A DNA stretch of 64,000 nt, taken from contig NZ_CP033043.1 in NCBI RefSeq assembly GCF_003667825.1, positions 3,266,001 through 3,330,000 on the forward strand, read 5' to 3'. Positions 46,557 through 54,932 of the stretch are shown here, piece after piece (position 1 is the first letter of the stretch; every line of letters begins with the position of its first letter). The stretch comes from Metabacillus litoralis. GTDB taxonomy: Bacteria; Bacillota; Bacilli; Bacillales; Bacillaceae. Made by a program: the position numbers and the translations under genes. The notes under the pieces were generated by a model. It saw only the letters and a program-made list of their open reading frames with translations, did not search any database and had not been told where the DNA came from.

Positions 46557-47225
46557 TTATACTGACTCTTTTTCACTTTTTAGCTTTTCGAGTTCTCGAC
46601 TTACTTCTTCTTCATTAATATAGTTACGATAAGCTGTATCATGCACAGCCATAGGATTTGCAAACTGAGTGCCAGCTTGTACCTCTGCTTCCATTAGTAA
46701 AATACGTTCTTCCGCACGTGCTACTCCTCTTACAATATTATCCTGTTTAAAAGAAGCAGTTGCATGTTGAATTTGTTGAAGGGATTGTGCAACGTTAGCA
46801 CGTGAAGCTAGTAAAACTTTTTTATGTTGTAGCTCGTTATAGATTTCTTGCAGCTCTTGTAATTTTTCGTTAAGAATGTGAGTTTGTCCTTTAATTGCTT
46901 CGAATTGCAGCTGATAAAGGCTTAATTGGTTTTCATGTAGCAACTTTTCTTGGACAGCTAATCTAGCCATTGCATTTTCTTCATGTTGAATGGCAAGCTT
47001 TGCTTGTCTCGCACGCTTGTCCACTAAATGTTTTGTTTCCATAATAAGTGCAGCTTGCTTATTCTCCACAAAAATTTGGAGAGAAAGAGCTTTCTGAGCT
47101 TTTGCCATTTCTTGCTCCATCTCTCTTGAATATTCATTTAACATCGCAATAGGATCTTCCATCCCATCTAGTAACGCATTAATATCTGCTTTTGCAATTG
47201 TTTTAATTCTTTTAAAAATACCCAT
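46557..47225 (-). CDS. PspA/IM30 family protein
   Basis: A 222-residue, almost entirely helical protein of the PspA/LiaH/Vipp1 family. It has the amphipathic N-terminal helix MGIFKRIKTIAKADINALLD, then EDPIAMLNEYSREMEQEMAKA and a long coiled coil (about 30-185). These proteins assemble on stressed membranes. The ATG at 47225 is chosen because the ribosome site AAAGGAG lies 10 bases upstream; an ATG three codons earlier is too close to it. The start is one base after the stop of the membrane protein gene, so the pair is coupled. Confidence 0.9.
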   Translation of the reverse strand: MGIFKRIKTIAKADINALLDGMEDPIAMLNEYSREMEQEMAKAQKALSLQIFVENKQAALIMETKHLVDKRARQAKLAIQHEENAMARLAVQEKLLHENQLSLYQLQFEAIKGQTHILNEKLQELQEIYNELQHKKVLLASRANVAQSLQQIQHATASFKQDNIVRGVARAEERILLMEAEVQAGTQFANPMAVHDTAYRNYINEEEVSRELEKLKSEKESV

Positions 47226-47226
47226 A

Positions 47227-47622
47227 TTATTCATTCTCCTTTTTAGTTGTTACAGTATTTTCCCATTGATCTAATAGATTGTGATTTTGGTTCCTAACCG
47301 GTTTATGTGAACTCATTAAAGATGTATCAATTAGCTGTTGCATAGAAGATGCTTTTGATTTTTTTCTGAGCCATTTTACTAAAAGAACCAAAACAGCTAG
47401 TCCAATAATCAGGAATATAAGGAATCCTAGCCAAGAAAACCCTCCGTGATGTGGTACGTTCATCATTTGACCACCTCCGAAGCCCTCTCGCGGCCCCACT
47501 CTTCCTGGGCCATGTCCATGCGGTCCACCAGCTGCCATGGCACTACTAAATCCTCCTAGTAGAAAATAGATTCCTAAAACCATTGGAGTCATGAGCGCAC
47601 CCCAGAAAATTGTTTTTTTCAT
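47227..47622 (-). CDS. small membrane protein with Gly/His-rich loop, pspA partner
   Basis: A 131-residue protein with an N-terminal signal-like helix (about 4-28, ending FSSAMA), a glycine- and histidine-rich outer segment (about 30-62, GGPHGHGPGR and VPHHGG), a second helix (about 64-82) and a charged cytoplasmic tail. I do not recognise a named family. Start ATG 47622 follows GGAGGAAAG; an ATG six codons upstream lacks a site. It is immediately upstream of the PspA-type gene, so it may recruit or regulate that protein at the membrane. The histidines could bind metal; this is speculative. Confidence 0.72.
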   Translation of the reverse strand: MKKTIFWGALMTPMVLGIYFLLGGFSSAMAAGGPHGHGPGRVGPREGFGGGQMMNVPHHGGFSWLGFLIFLIIGLAVLVLLVKWLRKKSKASSMQQLIDTSLMSSHKPVRNQNHNLLDQWENTVTTKKENE

Positions 47623-47734
47623 TTTCTTTCCTCCTTTCACTTACGATGTTTTTAGTTTAGTAGAGTTTGGTGAAAATACGGTGAAAGGACTAATCCTTTT
47701 TTATCAAAATCCAAGTTGACTAGAGCCCACAAAC

Positions 47735-47776
47735 AAAAAAAGGATACCACCGGTAATAACCGACAGGTATCCTTAT
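47735..47776 (-). terminator. methyltransferase gene terminator
   Basis: AAGGATACC and GGTATCCTT with an inner GGT/ACC pair form the stem on the minus-strand RNA, followed by UUUUUUU. Confidence 0.88.
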
Positions 47777-47788
47777 CAAGCACTTATG

Positions 47789-48421
47789 TTATTGTATTAC
47801 CCGAGCAATTGATAGTCCATCACCGATCGGGAGAATGATTGATTCCAAATTAGGATCATTTGCTACTCTCTCGTTAAATGCACGAATAAATTCTATACGC
47901 GGGTCTTCACTAGATTCCTCACAAACCCTTCCTCTTTGTAGAACATTATCAGCAACTATTAGTGTACCCGGATTAGCTAATCGCAATGCCTTTTCTAAAT
48001 AATTCGGATAATTTGGCTTATCAGCATCGATAAATATGAAGTCATACTTCTTTTGATCCGCTTCAAGCTGCTCTAAACTTTTTAAAGCTTCACCTGTATA
48101 GTATGTAACACGATCACCAAATCCAGCTTTTTTCAGGTTTTTATGTGCTAATTCAGCATATTCTTGCATTAATTCTAGAGAGGTTAATTGTCCATCCTCT
48201 CCAAGACCACGAACAAGACAGATTCCGCTATATCCACCTAAAGCTCCAATCTCCAATATTTCTTTTGCTCCAGAAATTTTCACTAACAATGTAAGAAGCT
48301 TTCCAATTTCCGGTGGAACAGATATATTCCGCATACCGTTTGCCTGGATACTTTCTAAAACTTCATCTAAAATCCTATCATCCTTCGTAAATAAAGATTG
48401 AATATACTCTTCTATCTTCAT
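47789..48421 (-). CDS. class I SAM-dependent O-methyltransferase
   Basis: A 210-residue member of the COMT-like family (caffeoyl-CoA/catechol O-methyltransferase type, related to YrrM). SAM-binding motif I is ILEIGALGGYSGICLV, motif II TSLELM, and the metal-binding and catalytic region is FIFIDADKPNYPNYL with NPGTLIVADNVL. Two Asp residues and an Asn for a divalent metal are visible. ATG after GGAGG. A nitroreductase gene lies 50 bases upstream on the same strand without an obvious terminator, so cotranscription is possible. The acceptor is unknown. Confidence 0.88.
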   Translation of the reverse strand: MKIEEYIQSLFTKDDRILDEVLESIQANGMRNISVPPEIGKLLTLLVKISGAKEILEIGALGGYSGICLVRGLGEDGQLTSLELMQEYAELAHKNLKKAGFGDRVTYYTGEALKSLEQLEADQKKYDFIFIDADKPNYPNYLEKALRLANPGTLIVADNVLQRGRVCEESSEDPRIEFIRAFNERVANDPNLESIILPIGDGLSIARVIQ

Positions 48422-48471
48422 ATGTTTCCTCCAGAGTTCAGATTATTTGAACACTCTATCAATAAATAAAA

Positions 48472-48957
48472 TTATGGTAGTTGTTTTATTTTTTCTTCGA
48501 TTGATGTTCGTTCTTTTGGTTCGTTAATCTCCTCAGGATATCCTACGCCAAACACCCCAATAACATCATATTCATCCGAAATTCCGAGAATATCACGGTT
48601 TTTCTGAGCATTTCCCATGGAAGACCAAAATGTTCCTACTCCTTCTTCCCATGCGGCTAAATTAAAGTTCTGAACAAAGCAGGCAGTAGCAAGCGCATTT
48701 TCTACTGTTTCCACTTTTGTGTTCCCGTGTTTTGATAGAATAGCAAGCACAACTGGAGCATGAAAGAAATCTGTTTTGTGATTTAGTTTTTCTCTTGTTT
48801 CAGGACCAACCACATACACTTCCCACGGTTCCGTCATTTTGTGATTCGGAGCCATAGTGCCTGCTTGCAGCCATTTGCTAAGCTGTTCCATATTAATAGG
48901 ATCAGATTTAAAACTTTTGATATTGCGGCGAGAATAAATTGTTTCTAATGTGTTCAT
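48472..48957 (-). CDS. nitroreductase family protein
   Basis: An FMN-dependent oxidoreductase of 161 residues, at the short end of the family. Features are TIYSRRNIKSFKSDPI at the N-terminus (FMN-phosphate contacts), AGTMAPNHKMTEPWEVYVV, and GIFGVGYPEE-like VIGVFGVGYPEE near the C-terminus. The ATG at 48957 follows AAGGAGG by 10 bases; an upstream ATG in frame would add 16 residues and overlap the preceding gene. It follows the 105-residue gene by 28 bases, forming an operon behind the GTATAC operator region. It may detoxify nitro- or quinone-type compounds. Confidence 0.87.
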   Translation of the reverse strand: MNTLETIYSRRNIKSFKSDPINMEQLSKWLQAGTMAPNHKMTEPWEVYVVGPETREKLNHKTDFFHAPVVLAILSKHGNTKVETVENALATACFVQNFNLAAWEEGVGTFWSSMGNAQKNRDILGISDEYDVIGVFGVGYPEEINEPKERTSIEEKIKQLP

Positions 48958-48985
48958 AAGATATGTTCCTCCTTGTATCTGCTTG

Positions 48986-49303
48986 TTAAATTTTATTTTC
49001 TTCATTAATATCCGTATTGTGATGTGTTAATTTTCCATCTTCATGAAGTTCAAAATGTCTAGTATACTCATCAATCGTTAACTCAATTGCTTTTAATTCT
49101 CCAAGAACAACTTGCCTTATTTCCTGAAATTCCGGTGCATCTAGTTGTTGTTTTAATGTAGTACGTTTTACATGTAATCTTTCTAAAAACTCAAGGGCCC
49201 TACCTCTACGAAAGGTTTGGGCGCCAGAATGATGTCGCCTTCCTTTATGGCCACCACCTCTATGTTTTTCACCTTTTTTATGACCATCAAACTCCTTCAA
49301 CAA
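48986..49303 (-). CDS. hypothetical His/Gly-rich protein upstream of nitroreductase
   Basis: A 105-residue protein. The first 35 residues are very basic and rich in His and Gly (KKGEKHRGGG, HKGRRHHSGAQTFRRGR). The rest is helical with a VLGELKAIELTIDEY segment, perhaps a coiled coil. I do not recognise it; it could be a PadR- or MarR-like accessory or a nucleic-acid-binding protein. The start is TTG with AAGGAG 8 bases upstream. It is first in an operon with the nitroreductase gene, behind a promoter overlapped by paired GTATAC sequences, so it could itself be the regulator; this is inference. Confidence 0.65.
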   Translation of the reverse strand: MLKEFDGHKKGEKHRGGGHKGRRHHSGAQTFRRGRALEFLERLHVKRTTLKQQLDAPEFQEIRQVVLGELKAIELTIDEYTRHFELHEDGKLTHHNTDINEENKI

Positions 49304-49317
49304 TTAATCACTCCTTT

Positions 49318-49379
49318 GTATACTTTTGTATACTTTATATCTATATGTTAAATGTATACAAATGTATGCGAATTGTCAA
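49318..49379 (-). promoter_or_regulatory. promoter with two pairs of GTATAC operator half-sites
   Basis: On the minus strand TTGACA (49374-49379), 17 bases, TACATT (49351-49356). Two pairs GTATAC-N4-GTATAC lie at 49318-49333 and 49354-49369 (one half-site is GCATAC). The second pair overlaps the promoter spacer and -10, the first overlaps the ribosome site region. Each half-site is itself palindromic and the 10-base spacing puts both on the same DNA face. Confidence 0.6.
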
Positions 49380-49403
49380 ACTATTTCTAAACTTCATTTG
49401 AAA

Positions 49404-49439
49404 TAAAAAAATCAACCTGAATTAAATTCAGATTGATTC
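49404..49439 (-). terminator. lipoprotein gene terminator
   Basis: AATCAAxCTGAAT and ATTCAGxTTGATT form the stem with one mismatch, followed on the minus strand by UUUUUUU. Confidence 0.85.
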
Positions 49440-49449
49440 AAGAAGTCAA

Positions 49450-50094
49450 TTATTTCATATAGTTCTCTACCAATTCAAAGCATCTTTCTTTAGTAGTACC
49501 TGCTAGGGAAGCTGTATATTCCAGTGGCTCCATCGTTCCCCCTTCAAATTGACTTGCATCTTTTTCTGCTGTTTCATCTCTAAGTGTGATCCATTTCCTT
49601 TGTTCTTGTCGGAGTTCTTCCATCTCATCCGCTGGTAGCTGCTTTTCTAGAACCTGATAGATCTCATTTAAAGCTTGATCCCACTTTTCCAAGATTTCTT
49701 CTTGTGATTTCCTCATTCCGAATGTTGAGCCATCATTGTCATTCCTAATTTCTGTTGCTGCCTTTTCTATGCTACTGAGTTTATCTAAGTATTTCTGTTT
49801 ACTTCCTTCACTCACATCTGATTCTTCACTTACATTTTTGTCTTTTGATTCATCCTCGTCTGCTTGCTGCGAATCCTTATCCATAGTAGTATCTGTTTCT
49901 TCAGTATTACTTTCTTCTGTTATATCATTATGTTTTTCCGAGTTATCCTCCTCATTGGATTGAGTTTCCTCATTACTATCAGCTTTAATTTCTTCATTTT
50001 CTTTAGTCGGTGCTTCACTTTGATCAGATTTGTTTTGATTGTTGCACCCAACCAAGAGGACAAATAGTGCTAACACTGTAAATATTGACTTCAA
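49450..50094 (-). CDS. lipoprotein with lysozyme-inhibitor LprI-like (DUF1311) domain
   Basis: A 214-residue secreted lipoprotein. The signal peptide ends in the lipobox LLVGC (Cys17), followed by a long acidic, Ser/Glu/Asp-rich linker (about 20-100) that should be disordered outside the membrane. The C-terminal domain (about 105-212, EKWDQALNEIYQVLEKQL, LRQEQRKWITLRDETA, AGTTKERCFELVENY) matches the LprI N-terminal domain family, which in some bacteria inhibits lysozyme. Only one Cys is seen in the domain, so the usual disulfide may be missing. ATG after GGGAG. Monocistronic. Confidence 0.85.
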   Translation of the reverse strand: MKSIFTVLALFVLLVGCNNQNKSDQSEAPTKENEEIKADSNEETQSNEEDNSEKHNDITEESNTEETDTTMDKDSQQADEDESKDKNVSEESDVSEGSKQKYLDKLSSIEKAATEIRNDNDGSTFGMRKSQEEILEKWDQALNEIYQVLEKQLPADEMEELRQEQRKWITLRDETAEKDASQFEGGTMEPLEYTASLAGTTKERCFELVENYMK

Positions 50095-50235
50095 AAAATA
50101 ACTCCCTCTCTAAATTAAAATACCTTCTATAAGGTACACTTTCATTCAAGATAATAAAAGGTACAAAAGGTATAATTTCCCACCTGTTTCATTTCATACT
50201 TTTATACCCCAAGATTTCTGGTATTCCCTAACTTC

Positions 50236-50400
50236 CTATTTCCTTTTCTCTTCTCTTACTGTTAAGATATGAGCTTCTGCTCCGTATTCTACTCGTATTG
50301 TTTTTCTAGCCTCTACAGGTGTTCTTGCTGTTACTGATTGAATCTGCTTTTCTCCATTCATCTCGATTTCAACAAGAAAGCATTTTGAACCACATCTCAA
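50236..50400 (-). CDS. small conserved-looking hypothetical protein (54 aa)
   Basis: An unlisted short frame from a TTG with GGAGGG 6 bases upstream to TAG encodes 54 residues: a start MRCGSKCFLVEIEMNGEK, two strands, then a TARTPVEARKTIRVEYG turn-helix and AEAHILTVREEKRK. The alternation of strands and helix and the lysine/arginine-rich end look like a real small domain, perhaps nucleic-acid binding. I do not recognise a family. It lies between the lipoprotein and mqo genes, on the same strand, behind the mqo terminator. Confidence 0.6.
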   Translation of the reverse strand: MRCGSKCFLVEIEMNGEKQIQSVTARTPVEARKTIRVEYGAEAHILTVREEKRK

Positions 50401-50429
50401 CTAGATCCCTCCCTTTCTGATTTTTTGAC

Positions 50430-50466
50430 AAAAAGAACCTTCAATCTAAAAGGATTAAAGGTTCTG
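50430..50466 (-). terminator. mqo terminator
   Basis: AGAACCTTxAATCC and GGATT..AAGGTTCT-type arms pair on the minus-strand RNA, followed by UUUUUGUC. Confidence 0.85.
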
Positions 50467-50541
50467 CATATTTATATAGAGTGGTATTTTATTAGTTAAC
50501 CCTTGAAAAAACACTTATCCCCTGTTTTTTCTAGCAAAGAA

Positions 50542-52044
50542 TTAACTAAATACGGGCTTTTTTTCGCTTAACCCCAATGTTTGTGATGTGTTAGTATGGA
50601 TTTCGTTTAGAAGCTGCGGGTTATCCATTAATGACACACCATAAGAAGGAATCATTTCTTTAATTTTTGGTTCCCACTCATCTATATACTGAGGGAAGCA
50701 TTTTGTGATGACTTCAAGCATAACGTGAACTGCAGTTGAAGCACCTGGGGAAGCACCGAGCAATGCTGCAACTGAACCATCAGCTGCACTAACAACCTCT
50801 GTACCAAATTGAAGCGTACCTTTTCCACCAGCTTCAGTGTCCTTAATGACTTGCACACGTTGACCCGCTACAACTAAATCCCAATCCTCACTTTTAGCGT
50901 TTGGAATAAATTCACGTAACTCTTCCATACGTGCTTCTTTTGATAACATTACTTGCTGTATCAAGTATTTTGTTAGCGACATGTTTTTTGCACCTGCTGC
51001 TAGCATTGTTAACAGATTATCCGGTTTTACAGAAGTGATTAAATCAAACATCGATCCATTTTTTAAAAACTTGGGTGTAAAGCCAGCAAATGGTCCGAAC
51101 AATAATGATTTTTTGTTATCAATAAATCGTGTATCAAGATGTGGAACAGACATCGGAGGAGCTCCAACCTTAGCCTTACCGTAAACTTTCGCATGGTGTT
51201 TCGCAACCACTTCCGGATTATTACACACCATGAATAGTCCACTTACCGGGAAACCACCAATATGCTTACCTTCAGGAATACCTGACTTTTGAAGTAAATG
51301 TAGGCTTCCTCCTCCGCCTCCAATAAAGACGAATTTCGCTTTATGTCGTTCAACTTCACCGCTACCAAGATTTTGCACCTTTAATTCCCATAATCCATCA
51401 GTCGTACGTTTAATATCGTTGACACTACGATTATAGTGCAAGTCAACATTTTTAGTTTCTAGATGGTCAAACAGCATACGTGTTAATGCACCAAAGTTAA
51501 CATCTGTTCCCGTGTCAATTTTTGTTGCTGCTATCGGTTCATGAGATGTACGTTCTTGCATGATTAACGGAATCCACTCCATTAATTTTTCCGGATTATC
51601 AGAGAACTCCATTCCTTGGAAAAGTGGATTTTTTGAGAGCGCTTCAAATCGTTTTTTCAAAAAAGTTACATTTTCTTCTCCATGCACTAAGCTCATATGA
51701 GGCAGTGGCATAATAAAATCATGTGGATTTTGAATTAGTTTGTTTTGAACAAGAAAAGACCAAAACTGCATGGAAACTTGAAACTGTTCATTAATTTTAA
51801 TCGCTTTACTAATATCTACAGATCCGTCAGGTTTTTCGGATGTATAGTTAAGCTCACAAAGTGCAGCATGCCCCGTTCCTGCATTATTCCATTCGTTGGA
51901 GCTTTCTTCCCCTGCATTTGATAGCTTTTCAAAAACTGTTATATTCCAGTCAGGCACCAATTGTTTCAGTAGTGTTCCTAAAGTCGCACTCATGATACCG
52001 GCACCAATTAAGATAACGTCTGTTTTCATTTCTCTATCTCCCAT
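50542..52044 (-). CDS. mqo: malate:quinone oxidoreductase
   Basis: FAD-dependent peripheral membrane enzyme that oxidises malate to oxaloacetate and reduces the quinone pool, bypassing NAD-malate dehydrogenase in the citric acid cycle. The 500-residue protein shows [14 protein letters not shown] (FAD), the family signature [39 protein letters not shown] and the C-terminal [12 protein letters not shown]. Start is uncertain: ATG 52044 follows GGAAGG by 5 bases, and a second ATG five codons later follows GGGAG by 8 bases. Monocistronic, with a structured leader region. Confidence 0.95.
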   Translation of the reverse strand: MGDREMKTDVILIGAGIMSATLGTLLKQLVPDWNITVFEKLSNAGEESSNEWNNAGTGHAALCELNYTSEKPDGSVDISKAIKINEQFQVSMQFWSFLVQNKLIQNPHDFIMPLPHMSLVHGEENVTFLKKRFEALSKNPLFQGMEFSDNPEKLMEWIPLIMQERTSHEPIAATKIDTGTDVNFGALTRMLFDHLETKNVDLHYNRSVNDIKRTTDGLWELKVQNLGSGEVERHKAKFVFIGGGGGSLHLLQKSGIPEGKHIGGFPVSGLFMVCNNPEVVAKHHAKVYGKAKVGAPPMSVPHLDTRFIDNKKSLLFGPFAGFTPKFLKNGSMFDLITSVKPDNLLTMLAAGAKNMSLTKYLIQQVMLSKEARMEELREFIPNAKSEDWDLVVAGQRVQVIKDTEAGGKGTLQFGTEVVSAADGSVAALLGASPGASTAVHVMLEVITKCFPQYIDEWEPKIKEMIPSYGVSLMDNPQLLNEIHTNTSQTLGLSEKKPVFS

Positions 52045-52475
52045 ATTTACCTTCCTTATACCCTAGTATTCGCAGAAAAATAGTAACTCTTCTGCTTAGG
52101 TTTCACACCAAACCAAGGTGCGACCTAGTCTCACACTTCTTTGTCTCCATTTTAAGCATATCTTGATGTATTAATATAATTTATAGATGAATATATTAAC
52201 TATTTATCTACTATTATATGATAATTATAAACTTTTTGAAAGATGGTAGAAAGTGAGAAATATGTCCATAAAGAATAAAATAAAGAAAAATATAAATATT
52301 CATTCAAATTTTTCTAGGATTACAGCCATTTTTTTCCTTATTAGGTAACCAATTTCCCCTATTATTGTACGCTTTTCATACCCTAAACGTGAATAGACAT
52401 ATGCTTCATATCATGGAGATTCTAACTTTTTATTTATATTCATTTTTTTCTAAATTAATACTATTTTACTCTAAT
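52045..52475. other. AT-rich intergenic region upstream of mqo
   Basis: No gene seen. On the minus strand two stems lie in the likely mqo leader: AGGT-CGCACC/GGTGTG-ACCT around 52096-52128 and GCAGAA/TTCTGC around 52074-52098. A possible promoter TTTCAA-17-TATAAT lies near 52210-52245. The function of the leader stems is unknown. Confidence 0.4.
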
Positions 52476-52508
52476 GAAAAAGCACATTTCAAAAATGAAA
52501 TGTGCTTT
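52476..52508 (-). terminator. terminator of the efflux operon
   Basis: AAAGCACATTTC and GAAATGTGCTTT form a perfect 12-bp stem; the minus-strand RNA continues with UUUUCAUU. Confidence 0.85.
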
Positions 52509-52539
52509 GTTGAGGAAGGATGCTTATCAATGCCTTTAT

Positions 52540-53697
52540 CTACTCAAATCGAATCCTCTTCATTCCTATAGTAAGAAAAACACCTGTAAATATAAGAAGA
52601 ACACAAATTGGATAAATGATATCTAAGATATTCCCACCTCTTGCGGCAAGTTCTGTGAATCCTTCAAGTCCCCAGTATTGTGGAACAAATCTAGCTGCTT
52701 GTTGCATAAAGTCAGGCATAATTTCAAGAGGCCAATAAACGCCGCCAAGCATACAGGTAGAGATGATAATTAAGTTGCCGAACACCGATTGTTGTTCAGA
52801 GGACTTAACGAACCCTGCAATAAAGAGCCCTAGACCGATTGTACATAGTAATAAGCAGGAGACGAGCACAATATTTGCTAACAAATTCCCCCAATTAACA
52901 TGAAATACTACTTTTGTTATAAGCATTAATATCCCAAATTGAATCCATCCAATTAAAAAGAACGAAAGCAAATATCCGCCTAATAATTCAGTTCTTGAGA
53001 CCGGGGTAGACATCATTCTATACCAAACACCAGACTGCCTAGCCTCTAAAAGCACACCTGTACTTATCAGCATGCTAATCATTACAAACATAATTGTAAA
53101 ACCAGCGGATCGAGCGGTTAAATTGGACATTGTTGCAACTTCATTACTTTTGGTCACGGTAACTGTTTCAACAGAGGTCGGAATTCCAGAAGTCTCTTCT
53201 ACTATTTGATCTTGAACTACCTTTAGCTCCTCCCCAGTTACTTTCTGATAAAAGCTTGAGGCTGTAACTCCAATTTGAATTTTCACAATGCTATCATTAA
53301 TGATTTGTTCAATCATAGTAGCTCCTTCAAATGAAGCTTGAGAAACAAATACAACTTCCGGTGTTTTGTTATCTAACAATTCTATTTCAAACCCTGAATT
53401 TAGCTGAACATATCCTGATATTTTTTGGTCATTAAATTTTAGATCGGCTGTTTGACTGTCATCGATGTAAAAATCCACCAAACCCTTACTTTTCACTTCA
53501 TCTATTAATGTTTTTGATAATAAGGTGTTATCAAGATCAACTACAGAAATTATCGGCTTGTTTTCTTCACCTTCAGAAAATAACCCTCCAAAAATAAAGG
53601 TAAATAGTAGAGGCATTCCAAACATGAGCAAAAATGATTGTGGCTTTTGAAACATCCTTTTCATCTCAAAGGCCGCAATTGCGCCAATTCTCTTCAT
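52540..53697 (-). CDS. lnrN: ABC-2 permease (LnrN-like)
   Basis: A 385-residue ABC-2 family membrane protein. One N-terminal helix (about 22-40) is followed by a large extracellular part (about 45-185) and five further helices (about 190-380), with the family segment SVFGNLIIISTCMLGGVYWPLEIMP. It is the last of five genes whose order (kinase, regulator, ATPase, two permeases) and sizes equal B. subtilis lnrJKLMN (yfiJKLMN), which senses and exports linearmycins and other membrane-active polyenes. It probably pairs with the preceding permease to form the channel. Confidence 0.88.
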   Translation of the reverse strand: MKRIGAIAAFEMKRMFQKPQSFLLMFGMPLLFTFIFGGLFSEGEENKPIISVVDLDNTLLSKTLIDEVKSKGLVDFYIDDSQTADLKFNDQKISGYVQLNSGFEIELLDNKTPEVVFVSQASFEGATMIEQIINDSIVKIQIGVTASSFYQKVTGEELKVVQDQIVEETSGIPTSVETVTVTKSNEVATMSNLTARSAGFTIMFVMISMLISTGVLLEARQSGVWYRMMSTPVSRTELLGGYLLSFFLIGWIQFGILMLITKVVFHVNWGNLLANIVLVSCLLLCTIGLGLFIAGFVKSSEQQSVFGNLIIISTCMLGGVYWPLEIMPDFMQQAARFVPQYWGLEGFTELAARGGNILDIIYPICVLLIFTGVFLTIGMKRIRFE

Positions 53698-53710
53698 TAT
53701 TTTTCTCTCC

Positions 53711-54919
53711 TTACCTATACTTTAGTTTTATTGACCCTATAAACAGGGTTGTAAGCCCAATTGTTATTAAAATCGTAATAGGCATAACAAGTGAAGACCA
53801 TGATGTTCCATTCATAATTTCTAAAAAACTATGAAGAGCCCATTTATTCGGTGCAATATTAGCTACTTCTTGCATAATGCTTGGAAAAGTGGCAAGTGGA
53901 ATCATTGAACCCCCAAGGAGGGCTAGAATCTGAACCCCAATTCCTCCCATTGTATCAGCCGTTTTTTCTTCTGTTATTAATCCTGCTATAATCATTGCTA
54001 ACCCTGCTACAGATACTGAATAAGCTATTCCAATTACGAAAAGTTGGAGGATGTTGTTTCCCCATGCGACTCCAAATAAATAATGAGTTGTCATGACAAA
54101 CACGATAAATTGTAGGAGGGAAAAAGAAAAAGTTCCAAGGAACTTCCCAATCATAATAGAAGAATGTCTAATTGGGCTACACATTAATCGTGCTAATGTG
54201 TCTGTATTTCTCTCTTGAATAATCGTTTTTGCACCAATGGTTGTATTAAATAAAATAAACATAGCTCCCATTGCAGCAGCATAATATTGCATTCCCGAAA
54301 TTGGTTCCTTACCGTCCTTTTCACTGACAATAGCATTCACCTTAGACCCTGCAATTACCGAAAGATCATCTACAAGACTCGTTATCATACCTGCTGAGTT
54401 TATATTCTGATTAGAAACTGGAACAACAGTCGATAGCTTTTCAGCTACTGTACCTGCAGCAGCTGATACTGTTGTAATCCGGTCAACAAAAGAGTTTGTT
54501 ATGGAGCGAAGAATAGTAGCTTGAATTTCTTTTGCTGGATCTTTTAAAATCGTTACAGTCTTTTCTTCTCCCTTCATTAACCCTTCTCCCCAGTGAACAG
54601 GAAGAATTAAGCCAACATCTACTTTCTGGTTTTCCACAGCCAATCTTAACTCCTCTTCTGAGTTAAACTCACTCACTGTCAAACTATCTCGTAATTGTTT
54701 TCCTTGAAGAACTTGATTAATAAATTGATCTGTCACCTCATCTGTTGAAGACACAACGATACCTGCTGATGTTCCAGGTAGCGTTCCATCCTCACCGAAT
54801 ACACCGCTAAGAGCTGAACCTAGAATCATTGTTAAGACGATTGGCATTAATAATAGGGTGATAAAAGATTTTCGGTCTTTTAATCTGATTTTCATATCTT
54901 TCCAAGCAATTGTGAACAT
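53711..54919 (-). CDS. lnrM: ABC-2 permease (LnrM-like)
   Basis: A 402-residue ABC-2 permease with the same layout: N-terminal helix after IAWKDMKIRLKDRKSF, a long external region (about 45-215) and five C-terminal helices with GVQILALLGGSMIPLATFPSIM. It is 13 bases from each neighbouring gene. Together with the second permease and the ATPase it should form an exporter for lipophilic antimicrobials. Homology to LnrM is inferred from position, size and fold, so the substrate range is unproven. Confidence 0.88.
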   Translation of the reverse strand: MFTIAWKDMKIRLKDRKSFITLLLMPIVLTMILGSALSGVFGEDGTLPGTSAGIVVSSTDEVTDQFINQVLQGKQLRDSLTVSEFNSEEELRLAVENQKVDVGLILPVHWGEGLMKGEEKTVTILKDPAKEIQATILRSITNSFVDRITTVSAAAGTVAEKLSTVVPVSNQNINSAGMITSLVDDLSVIAGSKVNAIVSEKDGKEPISGMQYYAAAMGAMFILFNTTIGAKTIIQERNTDTLARLMCSPIRHSSIMIGKFLGTFSFSLLQFIVFVMTTHYLFGVAWGNNILQLFVIGIAYSVSVAGLAMIIAGLITEEKTADTMGGIGVQILALLGGSMIPLATFPSIMQEVANIAPNKWALHSFLEIMNGTSWSSLVMPITILITIGLTTLFIGSIKLKYR

Positions 54920-54932
54920 CTTATCACTCCTC

